Positions 10,089-19,925 of a stretch of DNA of 64,000 bases are shown here, in pieces. The notes below the pieces were generated by a model. It made no database searches. It worked only from the letters and a program-made list of their open reading frames with translations, and was not told the DNA's origin. The stretch spans positions 9,515 through 73,514 of the forward strand of contig NZ_JAHZAA010000003.1 in assembly GCF_019424165.1 (NCBI RefSeq), read 5' to 3'. The stretch's first letter is position 1. Each line of letters begins with the position of its first letter. This DNA is from Desulfovibrio sp. (lineage in GTDB: Bacteria > Desulfobacterota > Desulfovibrionia > Desulfovibrionales > Desulfovibrionaceae). The position numbers and the translations under genes were made by a program.

Positions 10089-10730
10089 CTAGCGGGTCAT
10101 GGGGTGATTGAAGGCCAGAGCATAAAGATGGTGGAAAAAGTCCACATATTCCACGTTGATACGCTCGGGAACCTTGATGCGTGCGGGCGCGAAGTTCAGT
10201 ATGGAGGTAATGCCCGCGTCCATGAGGTGCTGGGCCGCCCGCTGCGCCCTTTCCGGCGGGGTGGTGATGATGCCGATCTCGATATTCAGGTCAGACACCA
10301 TATCCTTGAGGTCGCGGGTGCAGTGCACTTCAAGGCCGTGGACAATTTCACCTATCTTGAAGGGGTCGCAGTCGAATATGGCCACGATGTTGAAGCCGCG
10401 GGCGCGGAATTCACCGTGGTTAAGGATGGCCTTGCCGAGGTTGCCGACACCGATCAGGGCCATACGCCATTCGCGGTCAACACCAAGAGAAGAGGTGATG
10501 GCGGCGATAAGAGATTTTACATGGTAGCCGACCCCGCGAATGCCAAACTCGCCAAAGTAGGCAAGGTCTTTGCGCACCTGCGAACCGTTGACCCCGCAAG
10601 CCTCAGCCAGGGGGTTGGAGGAGATGACCTCCACATTGTCGCGGGAGAAGTTCTCCAGCACCTGTACGTATGTGGCGAGGCGCTGGATGGTGGCGCGGGG
10701 AATGTGTTTGCTTTTGGGTTGGTTAGCCAT
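10089..10730 (-). CDS. rex: Redox-sensing repressor Rex
   Basis: Transcription factor that senses the NADH/NAD+ ratio and represses energy-metabolism genes; NADH releases it from DNA. The N-terminal winged-helix domain contains IPRATIQRLATYVQVLENF and GVNGSQVRKDLAYFGEFG. The central Rossmann NAD-binding motif is LIGVGNLGKAIL, and the domain-swap helix is at the C-terminus (VDFFHHLYALAF). At 213 aa it is the normal size. The ATG at 10730 matches the family start and has AAGG upstream. Its position beside the ATP synthase F0 genes is typical of Desulfovibrio, where Rex is known to control sulfate-reduction and ATP-synthesis genes. A convincing Rex operator was not found upstream. Confidence 0.96.
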   Translation of the reverse strand: MANQPKSKHIPRATIQRLATYVQVLENFSRDNVEVISSNPLAEACGVNGSQVRKDLAYFGEFGIRGVGYHVKSLIAAITSSLGVDREWRMALIGVGNLGKAILNHGEFRARGFNIVAIFDCDPFKIGEIVHGLEVHCTRDLKDMVSDLNIEIGIITTPPERAQRAAQHLMDAGITSILNFAPARIKVPERINVEYVDFFHHLYALAFNHPMTR

Positions 10731-11956
10731 AGAAGTACCTTTTGAAAGCCGCGAGCTTGTCAACGGGAAGATGTCGTCTCGTGAAATAAAGTGTCTATCA
10801 AAAACCAGCAAATGTGCAAGCCGGGCTGCTTTTGTCAATGGTTACTGCCAAGAGCATCTGAAATATACGTAATCCTATGCTCTGGCAATGTCACGCTCAA
10901 CTTAGCGCTATTGGGTTGCATGCACAACCATTGACGATGGTTGCCCCCCAGTGTGATAGTAACAAGATAGCCAACATGCCGCATGAACTTTGTTTTGTAT
11001 TTTTTTTGTTGTTATAAAAGCATGTTACAGCTTGTTCCTTTTGGGTTGTGGGCGTTTGCCGCAGGTTGGGGCAGCCAATACGCGCGCATGTTACAAAAAG
11101 AATTTTTCGTGATCAAAATGCTACTATAAAAGGGTACAAAGGTTAAGCCCCAAGCTCCAGAATATGTTCCGGGCAGCAAAAAAGGCTAATATTCTAAAAA
11201 TGCATCGGTTTTTATACGGATTGGGCATGTGGGGTTCAGTTGGTCATGTTTTTGTCCGCACAGGTTCGTCTGTTTCGTCATTATTTTCTCAATGCTGTTC
11301 CAGGCTGGGCAGGTTGCGGGCAGTGCAGGTTTGCTGTCGCGCTAAATATCTTTTGTAAAAACATCTCGCACGTAAAAATATGTGCTGCTGCCCGCTGGCT
11401 GGGCCAGCGCCTGGCAATGGCTTTTGCCCTGCCCCGTGGGAGGAGTTTCAGGGCGGCTTTACCGGTCAATCATGCCACTATGCTTTTTAGCTGAAGGAAC
11501 GCACAGCCGCGCCGGATTTTCAGCCGCCTGCAAACAGGCGCATAGGCGGGGAAATAGCGGACTGATGCACTGTCTGGCGGCATAGCAGGCGCTACCCGGT
11601 CTTTTCCGGTAAGGCCGTTCTTTGTTGGCGCCGTGTTTTGTGTATTGGCGAGTATCTTTTGATGCGGCGCTTCCTCCCCGGATGTTATTTTGTGGGATAA
11701 ATGGAAGCGCTGGCTGGCGGATTTTACGACAGTGGAGAAAAGGCGGCGCAACGTCTGCACGCTGCTTTTGGGCGGGCCGCGAACAGGCTATGGAAACTCA
11801 GGGAGTATGAGCGGCTCGCGCAGCATTCATGTTTTATATTGCGCTGCGTTGTGTATATGGGGCGAAGGCAGAAGGTAAAAGCAATTGAAACGGGGAAAAA
11901 GCGGAAATAAAAAAGGAGGCCGAAGCCTCCTTTTTTGTGTCAAAACTTGTCCGGCC
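10731..11956. other. 1.2-kb non-coding region between rex and atpE
   Basis: Both flanking genes run on the minus strand, yet more than a kilobase separates them. The half nearer rex is AT-rich, with T-runs near 11000. No open frame has both a plausible ribosome-binding site and a recognisable product, and no tRNA fold was seen. A small dyad CAACCAT/ATGGTTG lies at about 10925-10943. The far end holds the atpE terminator. It could contain the rex promoter, a small RNA or the remains of a lost gene. Confidence 0.5.
11908..11937 (-). terminator. Bidirectional Rho-independent terminator after atpE
   Basis: GGAGGC (11915-11920) and GCCTCC (11925-11930) close on a CGAA tetraloop, flanked by A-run and T-run, so it works in either direction. 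It lies about 20 bases past the atpE stop. Confidence 0.88.
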
Positions 11957-13122
<1,166 letters not shown>

Positions 13123-13413
13123 GAGCCATGCCTCCTGGTCGATACGCGCCTAGGCGCTGCGTTGATGTAAAGCCCTAAGGCCATTCCCCAAAAATTTTTC
13201 GCGCTGCCCGCGCCATGCTCAGCAGGCCTGCTGGCTGCGCTTGGCCAGGGCATGGCCCTGCCATATACCTTCAGCCGGGCTTTTGCCAAATGCATAAAGC
13301 CGTGCCGCCGGATTTTCATGCCGCGCACAGGCCCTGCTGGGGGCGGCTGCGGCTGACGGTGCGGGCGTTATGCAATAAATCTGTGTTGTTCCGTCGCTGG
13401 TTTGCGGCTTCTG

Positions 13414-13857
13414 CTACGGGGTGCGGCGCGCGGTTCGCCCGGCCAGAGCAAAGCTGACAAGGGCGCAGAGCCCGCCTGCCAGCATGCCGCCCACAAGCGC
13501 AAACACTGGAGCTTGATACATGATGAGGGATATATATAGGATGCCCCCCACCAAGACAAGCCTGCCAAGCCAACGAATTATCACAATGCGCAAAAAAGCC
13601 GTGCTGTAGTCGCCCAGGCCCCGGCGTAAAAAGAACCGTGCCAGGCCCCAGAATGTCCAGGCCATGATGGCCAGGCCCACTCCAAACCAGAAAATCCAGG
13701 GCAGCACCGTGAAGGTCAGCGCGCCTACAAGCAGAACGGCGACGGCGAGCAGGAGTTCGTTGCGCACCATGACGCGCACTGCGGGATGGTCAAGGCCACG
13801 CCGCCAAAGCCAGGCGTCAAGGCTGTGTATCATGCTCTTTTTGCCGGTCACGGCCAT
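13414..13857 (-). CDS. AtpI-like ATP synthase accessory membrane protein
   Basis: 147 aa with four predicted membrane helices in the arrangement of bacterial AtpI (subunit I): two N-terminal spans around LLLAVAVLLVGALTFTVL and FWFGVGLAIMAWTFW, then two more around LVLVGGILYISLIMY and FALVGGMLAGGLCALVSFAL. AtpI helps assemble or stabilise the c-ring and may bring in magnesium. Sequence identity in this family is low, so the assignment rests on topology and position between atpZ-like and atpB. The start at 13857 overlaps the upstream gene by 41 nt; an internal ATG at 13833 would reduce this to 17. About 290 bases without a gene separate it from atpB. Confidence 0.75.
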   Translation of the reverse strand: MAVTGKKSMIHSLDAWLWRRGLDHPAVRVMVRNELLLAVAVLLVGALTFTVLPWIFWFGVGLAIMAWTFWGLARFFLRRGLGDYSTAFLRIVIIRWLGRLVLVGGILYISLIMYQAPVFALVGGMLAGGLCALVSFALAGRTARRTP

Positions 13858-14173
13858 CCGTTTTGCCCTGCTCCCCGGGGGGAACGCTTGCGGCCTCGCT
13901 CTGCGGGATCAGCCCTTTGCGCAGAGCGTCCTGCCTGGCCATTTTTTTCAGCAGCGCCTTGGTGTCGCGGTAAACATTCAGAAAACCGGCGGCGATGCCG
14001 ACAAGCAGAAAAATCAGTTTGCCCCAGGGGCCTGTGTGCAGCCAGTAGTCAATGCCATAGCCTATGGCAAATCCCACAGCCGGGCCGCTGACCAGGTGCA
14101 GACCGATGACCCCTGTGTTGGCCATGGCTTCAAGGCCGCTTTGCTGCTGCTTGAGAAAATCCTTGAACGACAT
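13817..14173 (-). CDS. AtpZ/AtpI-family protein
   Basis: 118 aa with the two-helix AtpZ hairpin: VIGLHLVSGPAVGFAIGYGI, a loop containing DYWLHTGPWG, then LIFLLVGIAAGFLNVYRDTK. The second helix ending in FxxVYRD-type residues is typical of this family. The C-terminal 40 residues are polar and likely cytoplasmic. It is thought to act with AtpI in magnesium handling or c-ring assembly. It is the first gene of the F0 set here and overlaps the AtpI-like gene, which supports a joint role. The ATG at 14173 follows a GGGAGGGGACATG-like purine stretch. Confidence 0.82.
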   Translation of the reverse strand: MSFKDFLKQQQSGLEAMANTGVIGLHLVSGPAVGFAIGYGIDYWLHTGPWGKLIFLLVGIAAGFLNVYRDTKALLKKMARQDALRKGLIPQSEAASVPPGEQGKTDGRDRQKEHDTQP

Positions 14174-14332
14174 GTCCCCTCCCGCGCTGTGGCCGCCCTT
14201 GCAGGCAACTGGATTTGCATTTGTTCTCGCGCGTTATAGGGAATAGACGTTATAAACCCCAACGCTGTGTAAATTATCACAGCCTTTGCGCCGCGTCAAT
14301 GACTTTCGCGGAAATATGCATGGCACATGGCC

Positions 14333-15985
14333 TTACAGGCTTTGCCACAGGGTCAGGCATTCCACGTGCGGCGTATGCGGAAACAGGTCCACTGCGGCCA
14401 TTTCCACCAGCCGGTAGGCGCCGCGAAGCCGGGCCGCGTCACGGGCCAGCGTGGCCGGATTGCATGATACATAAAGGATGGTATGGGCATTGAGCCGCAA
14501 CAGCGCATTCAGGGCGCGGGGGGCAAGGCCTGCGCGCGGCGGGTCCACCAGCACGGCATCCCATGTTTCCGTGGGGTGCCAGTAGTTTTCGTGCGCGGGG
14601 GCAAGCCTGTCCAGCCGCTGGGCGGCGTCGCCAGCCACATAGGAGCAATGGGTAAACCCCATTGCAGCGGCGTTGGCCTGTGCCAGGGTAACAGCTTTTG
14701 CGTCCTGTTCCAGCCCGAACAGCCGGCCGCAGCGGTCTGCCATGAGCAGTCCCGGAGCACCCACGCCGCAGTAAAGGTCAAGCAGCGCCGGAGATTCCTG
14801 GCTGACATGCCGCTTGAACATGCCCATGGCTGTGTCTGCCAGCACCTGCGCCGCAGCGGTATTGACCTGAAAAAACGATGCGGCATCCAGCGCGAAGTGC
14901 CGCCCGCCAAGGGGTTGCCAGAAGCGGGCCGAGGCCGGATTGTGCGCGCCGGCTCTGTCCAGGCTCACGATGCGTTTCTGCCCCTGGGCCAGGGCGTCAT
15001 CACTGGCGCGCTCTTCGTGAATGAATCCGGCCAGGGCGGGAGAAGCCTTGAGCAGTTTTTGCCCCATGGCCCGTACGGCTTCCTGTTCTTCAGGGCTGCC
15101 TGGGCTGGTGATGCAAAGCGCCCACCAGCCGGGAGTGCGCAGGTCGGCGGAAAGCCCGCGCCGCAAAACGAGGAAGCGCCAGAAGCCGTTGTTCTGAGCA
15201 GCTTCTATGGTCATAGCGGCCGCTGCGATGCTGTTTTCCGGTGCGCGGCGTGCCGGGCGCGTGCCGCGCCTGCCTTTGCCGTCCTGCCTGTCGTGATGCG
15301 CGGCGTCTTCCTGGGGCGATTGCCTGTAACGGGCCTGATCACGGGGGGTATGCGCCGCCAGGCCGCTTTGTGCCGCCAGATCGGCCGCCATGCGGACAAT
15401 GTCGCGAGCTGCGGCGGGCAACAGGGCGCATTGGGGTACAGAAACCACGCCGCGTCCGTTCCGGCGGCGCAGTCCGAGTATCAGAGGATCGCCTTCCGCG
15501 CCGCCGCCGGCAAAGGCCAGCTCCATCTTGTTGCGGTACTGTTCAAGCGCGGGAGAAGGCAGAACTTTGGTAAACAGGCCTTCCACAAGTCCGGCGTCCA
15601 GACCGCCGATGCGGATCATGGCATCAAGGGCGATGCGTCGTTTCCACTGTAATTGTGTGTCGTACGGCATGGTCTGCAACGGGCATCCGCCGCAGTCGCC
15701 ATGGTGGGTACAGACGGGCGGCACAGAGCGTGGGGCATCCTGCAGGACTTCCAGCATGTCGGCTTCACAAAAACTGGATTTGCGTCGGGTGATGCGCGCA
15801 CGCACGGTCTGCCCGGGCAGGCCGCCGGTCACAAAAACAACAGTGCCTCGGTTGCGGGTGCGCCCGGAGGCCCGCCCGGCCGCCGGAGCGGAGCCGGATA
15901 TGGAAATCGCATCGCCGTGGGCGCGGGCCAGGCCGCGCCCGTCATGGGTCAGGCTTTCTATCTGAAGGGTAATGGTATCGTTCAT
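14333..15985 (-). CDS. 23S rRNA (uracil-5)-methyltransferase, RumA/RlmD family
   Basis: SAM-dependent m5U methyltransferase acting on 23S rRNA (or tRNA). It has an N-terminal TRAM-like domain, then the iron-sulfur cysteines CTHHGDCGGCPLQ with a fourth Cys in VPQCALL. The SAM-binding motif is LLDLYCGVGAPGLL, the substrate motif is LVDPPRAGL, and the catalytic Cys is in ILYVSCNPATLARD. At 550 aa it exceeds the usual 430-450 because of two low-complexity inserts, near residues 30-45 and 215-250. The start MNDTITLQ at 15985 was preferred over the longer frame, which reads into unrelated sequence. It lies 160 bases upstream of the atp genes on the same strand. Confidence 0.9.
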   Translation of the reverse strand: MNDTITLQIESLTHDGRGLARAHGDAISISGSAPAAGRASGRTRNRGTVVFVTGGLPGQTVRARITRRKSSFCEADMLEVLQDAPRSVPPVCTHHGDCGGCPLQTMPYDTQLQWKRRIALDAMIRIGGLDAGLVEGLFTKVLPSPALEQYRNKMELAFAGGGAEGDPLILGLRRRNGRGVVSVPQCALLPAAARDIVRMAADLAAQSGLAAHTPRDQARYRQSPQEDAAHHDRQDGKGRRGTRPARRAPENSIAAAAMTIEAAQNNGFWRFLVLRRGLSADLRTPGWWALCITSPGSPEEQEAVRAMGQKLLKASPALAGFIHEERASDDALAQGQKRIVSLDRAGAHNPASARFWQPLGGRHFALDAASFFQVNTAAAQVLADTAMGMFKRHVSQESPALLDLYCGVGAPGLLMADRCGRLFGLEQDAKAVTLAQANAAAMGFTHCSYVAGDAAQRLDRLAPAHENYWHPTETWDAVLVDPPRAGLAPRALNALLRLNAHTILYVSCNPATLARDAARLRGAYRLVEMAAVDLFPHTPHVECLTLWQSL

Positions 15986-16195
15986 CGCGGCAAAACATAG
16001 CAGCGCAAGGGCAGGATGCCAAGGAAAACTAGCAGGAAAAACTGTGGGTTTGGCTGTATATGCTGCAAGAACGCGGCTGTGGGGCGATTTTTCGCTTGTG
16101 CCGCGACGGCCCTTGGGGTACAAGCGCCGTGCGGCTGCATGCCGCCGCCCTGGGGCGGTGGTGGCGCGTCCTTGCCGAAAAAATGCGGAAGGCGC

Positions 16196-16225
16196 TTGAC
16201 ATTTGCCGTGCAATAGGGCAAATAT
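16196..16225 (+). promoter_or_regulatory. Candidate promoter of the rplU operon
   Basis: A perfect TTGACA at 16196-16201 is followed after 18 bases by AAATAT, a poor -10. It lies 28 bases before the rplU start. Confidence 0.4.
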
Positions 16226-16252
16226 GCCTTTCTCTTTTTGGAGGTTGATATC

Positions 16253-16561
16253 ATGTACGCGATTATCGAAACCGGCGGAAAACAGTACCGCGTTGAAGAA
16301 GGTTCCAAGATCGTTGTGGAAAAGCTCGCGGCGCAGGCCGGAAGCGAAATTTCCCTGGACAAGGTGCTGATGGTCGGCGGCGCTGAATGCAAAGTCGGCG
16401 CTCCCTATCTTGCCGGGGCCGCTGTTACAGCGGAAGTGGTGGATCACGGGCGCGGCCCGAAGATCAAGGTGTTCAAGCGCTGGCGCCGCAATGACTCGCG
16501 CAAGATGCGCGGTCATCGTCAGGATTTCACCACCATTCGCGTCAAGAGCATCAACGGCTAG
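16253..16561 (+). CDS. rplU: Ribosomal protein bL21
   Basis: Large-subunit ribosomal protein, 102 aa, normal length. It begins MYAIIETGGKQYRVEEG, the family signature, and ends with the RNA-binding segment VFKRWRRNDSRKMRGHRQ. The ATG at 16253 has GGAGG 8 nt upstream; an in-frame ATG at 16238 is too far from any site. First gene of the plus-strand set rplU-rpmA-obgE-proB. Confidence 0.98.
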   Translation: MYAIIETGGKQYRVEEGSKIVVEKLAAQAGSEISLDKVLMVGGAECKVGAPYLAGAAVTAEVVDHGRGPKIKVFKRWRRNDSRKMRGHRQDFTTIRVKSING

Positions 16562-16705
16562 AACCTTTTATGAGGTTCTGGCGGGCGTGAGGGCGAACGC
16601 CCGATGTCCGGACATGCAGGTTCCTTCGGGGCCGGTTTGTCCGGTTGAGCGAAAAATTTACTCGCCCAGCTGAGCTTTAGGGTTCAGCGCACCAGGGAGG
16701 CTATT

Positions 16706-16975
16706 ATGGCTCAAAAGAAAGCAGGCGGCTCTTCGCGTAACGGCCGCGACAGTGTAGGCCAGAGGCGCGGCGTTAAACGTTTCGGCGGCCAGCGTGTTCT
16801 TGCCGGCAATATTCTGGTGCGCCAGTTGGGCACCACTGTGCACCCCGGCGTCAACGTGGGCATGGGCAGGGACTTTACCCTGTTTGCCACGATTGATGGC
16901 GTGGTGCGCTTTGAAAAGTATATCCGCAAGCGCCGCGTGCTTACGCGCGTGCATGTGGAGGCGGCCGCCAGCTAG
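16706..16975 (+). CDS. rpmA: Ribosomal protein bL27
   Basis: Large-subunit protein near the peptidyl-transferase centre, 89 aa. The N-terminus [20 protein letters not shown] is the flexible tail that reaches tRNA. There is no Firmicutes-type cleavable pre-sequence. [17 protein letters not shown] and [16 protein letters not shown] are conserved family segments. Good ribosome-binding site (GGGAGG). About 145 bases separate it from rplU, with small dyads but no strong terminator. Confidence 0.98.
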   Translation: MAQKKAGGSSRNGRDSVGQRRGVKRFGGQRVLAGNILVRQLGTTVHPGVNVGMGRDFTLFATIDGVVRFEKYIRKRRVLTRVHVEAAAS

Positions 16976-17000
16976 CGCGGCCGCGTGGGATTTTATTGAT

Positions 17001-17030
17001 AAGGGAAGGGGCCGCAAGGCTTCTTCCCTT
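17001..17030 (+). terminator. Weak hairpin between rpmA and obgE
   Basis: AAGGGAAG (17001-17008) pairs with CTTCCCTT (17023-17030) and is followed by TCGGTGTTTGTG. It may partly terminate after rpmA, lowering obgE expression relative to the ribosomal genes. Confidence 0.45.
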
Positions 17031-17112
17031 TCGGTGTTTGTGTGCCGTAAATCTGTTGGCGCAGCATGCCGGTTGAAAAACAAGCCCGTAAGCATCGGGC
17101 AGAGGATATTGC

Positions 17113-18213
17113 ATGAGATTTGTGGATGAAGCCAGAATTCAGGTGCGTGCCGGCAAAGGCGGGCATGGCTGCCTGTCTTTCCGGCGTGAAAAATTTGTGC
17201 CCCGCGGCGGCCCGGACGGCGGCAACGGGGGGGATGGCGGCTCGGTGTACCTCAAGGCGGATAACCGCCTGCTCTCGCTGTATGACTTTCGTCTCAAGCG
17301 CCTGTACGAGGCGCAGAACGGCCGCCCGGGCGAGGGCAGCCAGTGCGACGGACGCAAGGGCGAGAATCTGGTTCTGAACCTGCCCGTGGGAACGCTGGTG
17401 TACGCGGAAGGCCCCGAAGGCGAAGTGCTGGTGGCTGACCTGAGCGAGCCGGACGCGGAAGTGCTGGTAGCCAGCGGTGGCCGTGGCGGCAAGGGGAATG
17501 AACATTTCAAGTCTTCCACCATGCGTGCGCCGCGTTTTTCGCAACCCGGCGAACCCGGCGAGGAATTCAGCCTGCGGCTTGAGCTGAAAATTCTGGCGGA
17601 CGCCGGTCTGATTGGCTTGCCCAACGCCGGAAAATCCACGTTCATTTCGCAGGTGTCGGCCGCGCGTCCCAAAATTGCCGCGTACCCCTTCACCACGCTC
17701 ACCCCCAACCTGGGTGTGATGATTGACGAGTTCAATCCGGACAGGCGCATGGTCATTGCCGACATTCCAGGCCTGATCGAAGGGGCGCATGAAGGGCAGG
17801 GCCTTGGCCTGCGTTTTCTCAAGCATGTGGAGCGCACGCGTTTTCTCGTGCATATCCTCAGCATTGAGGATGTGGGTGATGAAGATCCCTGGGCGGGCTT
17901 CAGCCTGGTGAATGAAGAGCTGCGCCGGTTTGACGCGGAGCTTGGCGAGCGCAGGCAGATCGAGGTGGTGAACAAGATCGACCTTGTAAGCCCTGAAAGG
18001 CTGGAAGCCCTGAAAGAGCGGGCCAAAGCAGATGGCCGCGAAGTTTACTTCATTTCTGCCCGCGACGATCTGGGGCTTGAGCCTCTGGTGCAGGAGCTTT
18101 GGCAGGTTTGCGAGAGCACCGCACGCAACGAGCCGATTGTGCGCCTTGAAGGCCCCAGCGATGTGGACGAAGAGGAATTTCCCGAAATTGAAGTCATCTA
18201 TACCCGCGAATAG
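17113..18213 (+). CDS. obgE: GTPase Obg/CgtA
   Basis: Essential GTPase in late 50S assembly and stress response. The N-terminal glycine-rich Obg fold (residues 1-158) includes GGPDGGNGGDGGSVYL. The G domain has GLPNAGKST (G1), YPFTTLTPNLG (switch I), DIPGLIEGA (G3) and NKID (G4). 366 aa; no OCT domain beyond an acidic C-terminal tail. The ATG at 17113 has an AGAGG site. It sits between rpmA and proB, a common bacterial order. Confidence 0.97.
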   Translation: MRFVDEARIQVRAGKGGHGCLSFRREKFVPRGGPDGGNGGDGGSVYLKADNRLLSLYDFRLKRLYEAQNGRPGEGSQCDGRKGENLVLNLPVGTLVYAEGPEGEVLVADLSEPDAEVLVASGGRGGKGNEHFKSSTMRAPRFSQPGEPGEEFSLRLELKILADAGLIGLPNAGKSTFISQVSAARPKIAAYPFTTLTPNLGVMIDEFNPDRRMVIADIPGLIEGAHEGQGLGLRFLKHVERTRFLVHILSIEDVGDEDPWAGFSLVNEELRRFDAELGERRQIEVVNKIDLVSPERLEALKERAKADGREVYFISARDDLGLEPLVQELWQVCESTARNEPIVRLEGPSDVDEEEFPEIEVIYTRE

Positions 18214-18230
18214 CGGGATGTGGAGCGGAT

Positions 18231-19541
18231 ATGAGCAGGCAGCACCCCCATGGCACGGCGTCCGAAGCCGGACAGCCGGAGCAGTGCGGCAAGTGTCGTT
18301 CTGAAGAAGAATCGTTTGAAACCTGGCAGCAGGAGCGCACGCGCGTTCTGGCCCAGGCGCGGGTAATTGTGGTCAAGGTGGGCAGCGCCGTGCTGACGGA
18401 CGCCAGCGGGCTGAGCAGCCCGGTGCTGGCGGGGCTTGCCGCACAGCTTGCCGCCTTGCGCGACCTGCCGCTTGCCAGTGATCCGGCGGGGCAGCCCCAG
18501 CAGGGCGCGCGCCGTCTGGTTCTGGTTTCTTCGGGCGCGGTGGCTGCCGGGCGTGCCGCCCTGACAAGCCGTGGCCGTGTGGTGGAAACCGCGGGTCTGG
18601 CTGCGCGTCAGGCCGCGGCGGCTGTGGGGCAGGGTCAGCTTATGCAGGCCTGGGACAAGGTTTTTCTGGCCCACGGCATGCCTACGGCACAGGTGCTGCT
18701 GACTCGTGACGACCTTCGTGCGCGCCAGCGTTTTCTCAATGCCCGCAATACCTTTGCCGAATTGCTGCACTGGGATGTATTGCCGATCGTCAATGAAAAC
18801 GACACGGTATCCATCAGCGAGCTGAAGTTTGGCGACAATGACTGCCTGGCGAGCCTGCTTATAAATCTGGTGGAAGCCGATCTTTTTATCAATCTGACCT
18901 CTTCGTCGGGCGTGCTTGCGGCTGATCCGCAAAAACATCCCGATGCGCCCGTTATGGATCATATCGACGATGTGGCAACGCTGGATCTGGGGCAACTTTG
19001 CGGCGGCAAGACGCTGGTAGGCACAGGCGGCATGTATTCCAAGCTGCTGGCCGCGCGCCGTGCCGCGCAACTGGGCGTACCCACGCTGATTTTGCCCGGC
19101 CGTGAGCCATGGGTCATCAGCCGTGCTTTTGCCGCTGCCGGGATATGCTCCGCGCCTGAGGGGCATGGGCCGTTCACGCGCGGAACCTGGGTGCGGTCCG
19201 GGCGGCACGCCATCACGCGGCGCAAGTTCTGGCTGGCCTATCAGTCTGACCCTGCGGGCAGCGTGCATGTGGATGACGGCGCGGCCAAAGCCTTGCTGCA
19301 CAAGGGCAGCAGCCTGCTGCCCGGCGGCGTGTGCGCGGTGGAAGGAACGTTTCAGCGCGGGGGGCTTGTGCGCGTGCTGCACAAGGGTGAAAGCATCGGA
19401 GTGGGACTTTCCAACTACAGTGCGCCGGAACTCAAGAAAATCATGGGGCTCAAGCGCCATGAGGTGGCGGCCATTCTTGGTGATGCCCATTACCCCGAAG
19501 TCATACACAGGGATAACCTGCTGGTGGATGCGGCTGTCTGA
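18231..19541 (+). CDS. proB: Glutamate 5-kinase with PUA domain
   Basis: Phosphorylates glutamate in the first step of proline synthesis. The amino-acid-kinase domain begins at about residue 44 (VIVVKVGSAVLTD) and has VLVSSGAVAAG, VLPIVNENDTVS and GTGGMYSKLLAARRAAQ. The C-terminal 80 residues form the PUA domain. 436 aa, against about 370 in typical ProB. The excess is a hydrophilic N-terminal leader of about 40 residues and a short insert near residue 85. The ATG at 18231 is preceded by GGAG and lies 17 bases after obgE, so they are co-transcribed. Confidence 0.95.
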   Translation: MSRQHPHGTASEAGQPEQCGKCRSEEESFETWQQERTRVLAQARVIVVKVGSAVLTDASGLSSPVLAGLAAQLAALRDLPLASDPAGQPQQGARRLVLVSSGAVAAGRAALTSRGRVVETAGLAARQAAAAVGQGQLMQAWDKVFLAHGMPTAQVLLTRDDLRARQRFLNARNTFAELLHWDVLPIVNENDTVSISELKFGDNDCLASLLINLVEADLFINLTSSSGVLAADPQKHPDAPVMDHIDDVATLDLGQLCGGKTLVGTGGMYSKLLAARRAAQLGVPTLILPGREPWVISRAFAAAGICSAPEGHGPFTRGTWVRSGRHAITRRKFWLAYQSDPAGSVHVDDGAAKALLHKGSSLLPGGVCAVEGTFQRGGLVRVLHKGESIGVGLSNYSAPELKKIMGLKRHEVAAILGDAHYPEVIHRDNLLVDAAV

Positions 19542-19887
19542 TTTCGTGAGTCCTGGGGCGCGTCTTCTGCTGTTGCGGGCGCGTCCGTGCGTTGCCCGGT
19601 GCTTTTTCTTTGCGCCGTGCAACGCCGTATGCGATGGACCTTGTCTGAACGACAAGGTTGACAATGGACAGCAACTACTCTGCGGCTCGTTGTTGAAGAG
19701 CCACAGGCAGCACCAGGGCTATGGCAACGGAAGGTGGTCTGGAGTAGACGGACTTTGAAATGTGAAGCAGTTCAAAGTTGTCATTTTGCCGGATGTGCAA
19801 TTTTCGGCAGAATCTACGCCGTGTGACGGCGCTCCGCACTTTCGTACAGCGTTAGCGGATTTAAATTTTTTCAAATTTAAAATACTC
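19542..19887. other. Intergenic, no gene seen
   Basis: About 345 bases between the convergent proB and sfsA. It contains a small hairpin ACCTTGTC/GACAAGGT near 19640-19660 and a palindromic AT block TTAAATTT/AAATTTAA near 19860-19880, just before the terminator. Nothing coding is supported. Confidence 0.45.
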
Positions 19888-19914
19888 TAAAAAGGTCCCG
19901 GCGGGACCTTTTTT
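19888..19914. terminator. Bidirectional Rho-independent terminator
   Basis: AAGGTCCCG (19892-19900) and CGGGACCTT (19902-19910) are flanked by an A-run and a T-run. It serves both sfsA (minus) and proB (plus). Confidence 0.88.
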
Positions 19915-19925
19915 ATGGTCCGCGT

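Noticed and set aside
10738..10800. Possible Rex operator upstream of rex (TCGTGAAATAAAGTG)
   Set aside because: Only one half matches the TTGTGAA-type half-site; the other half is missing.
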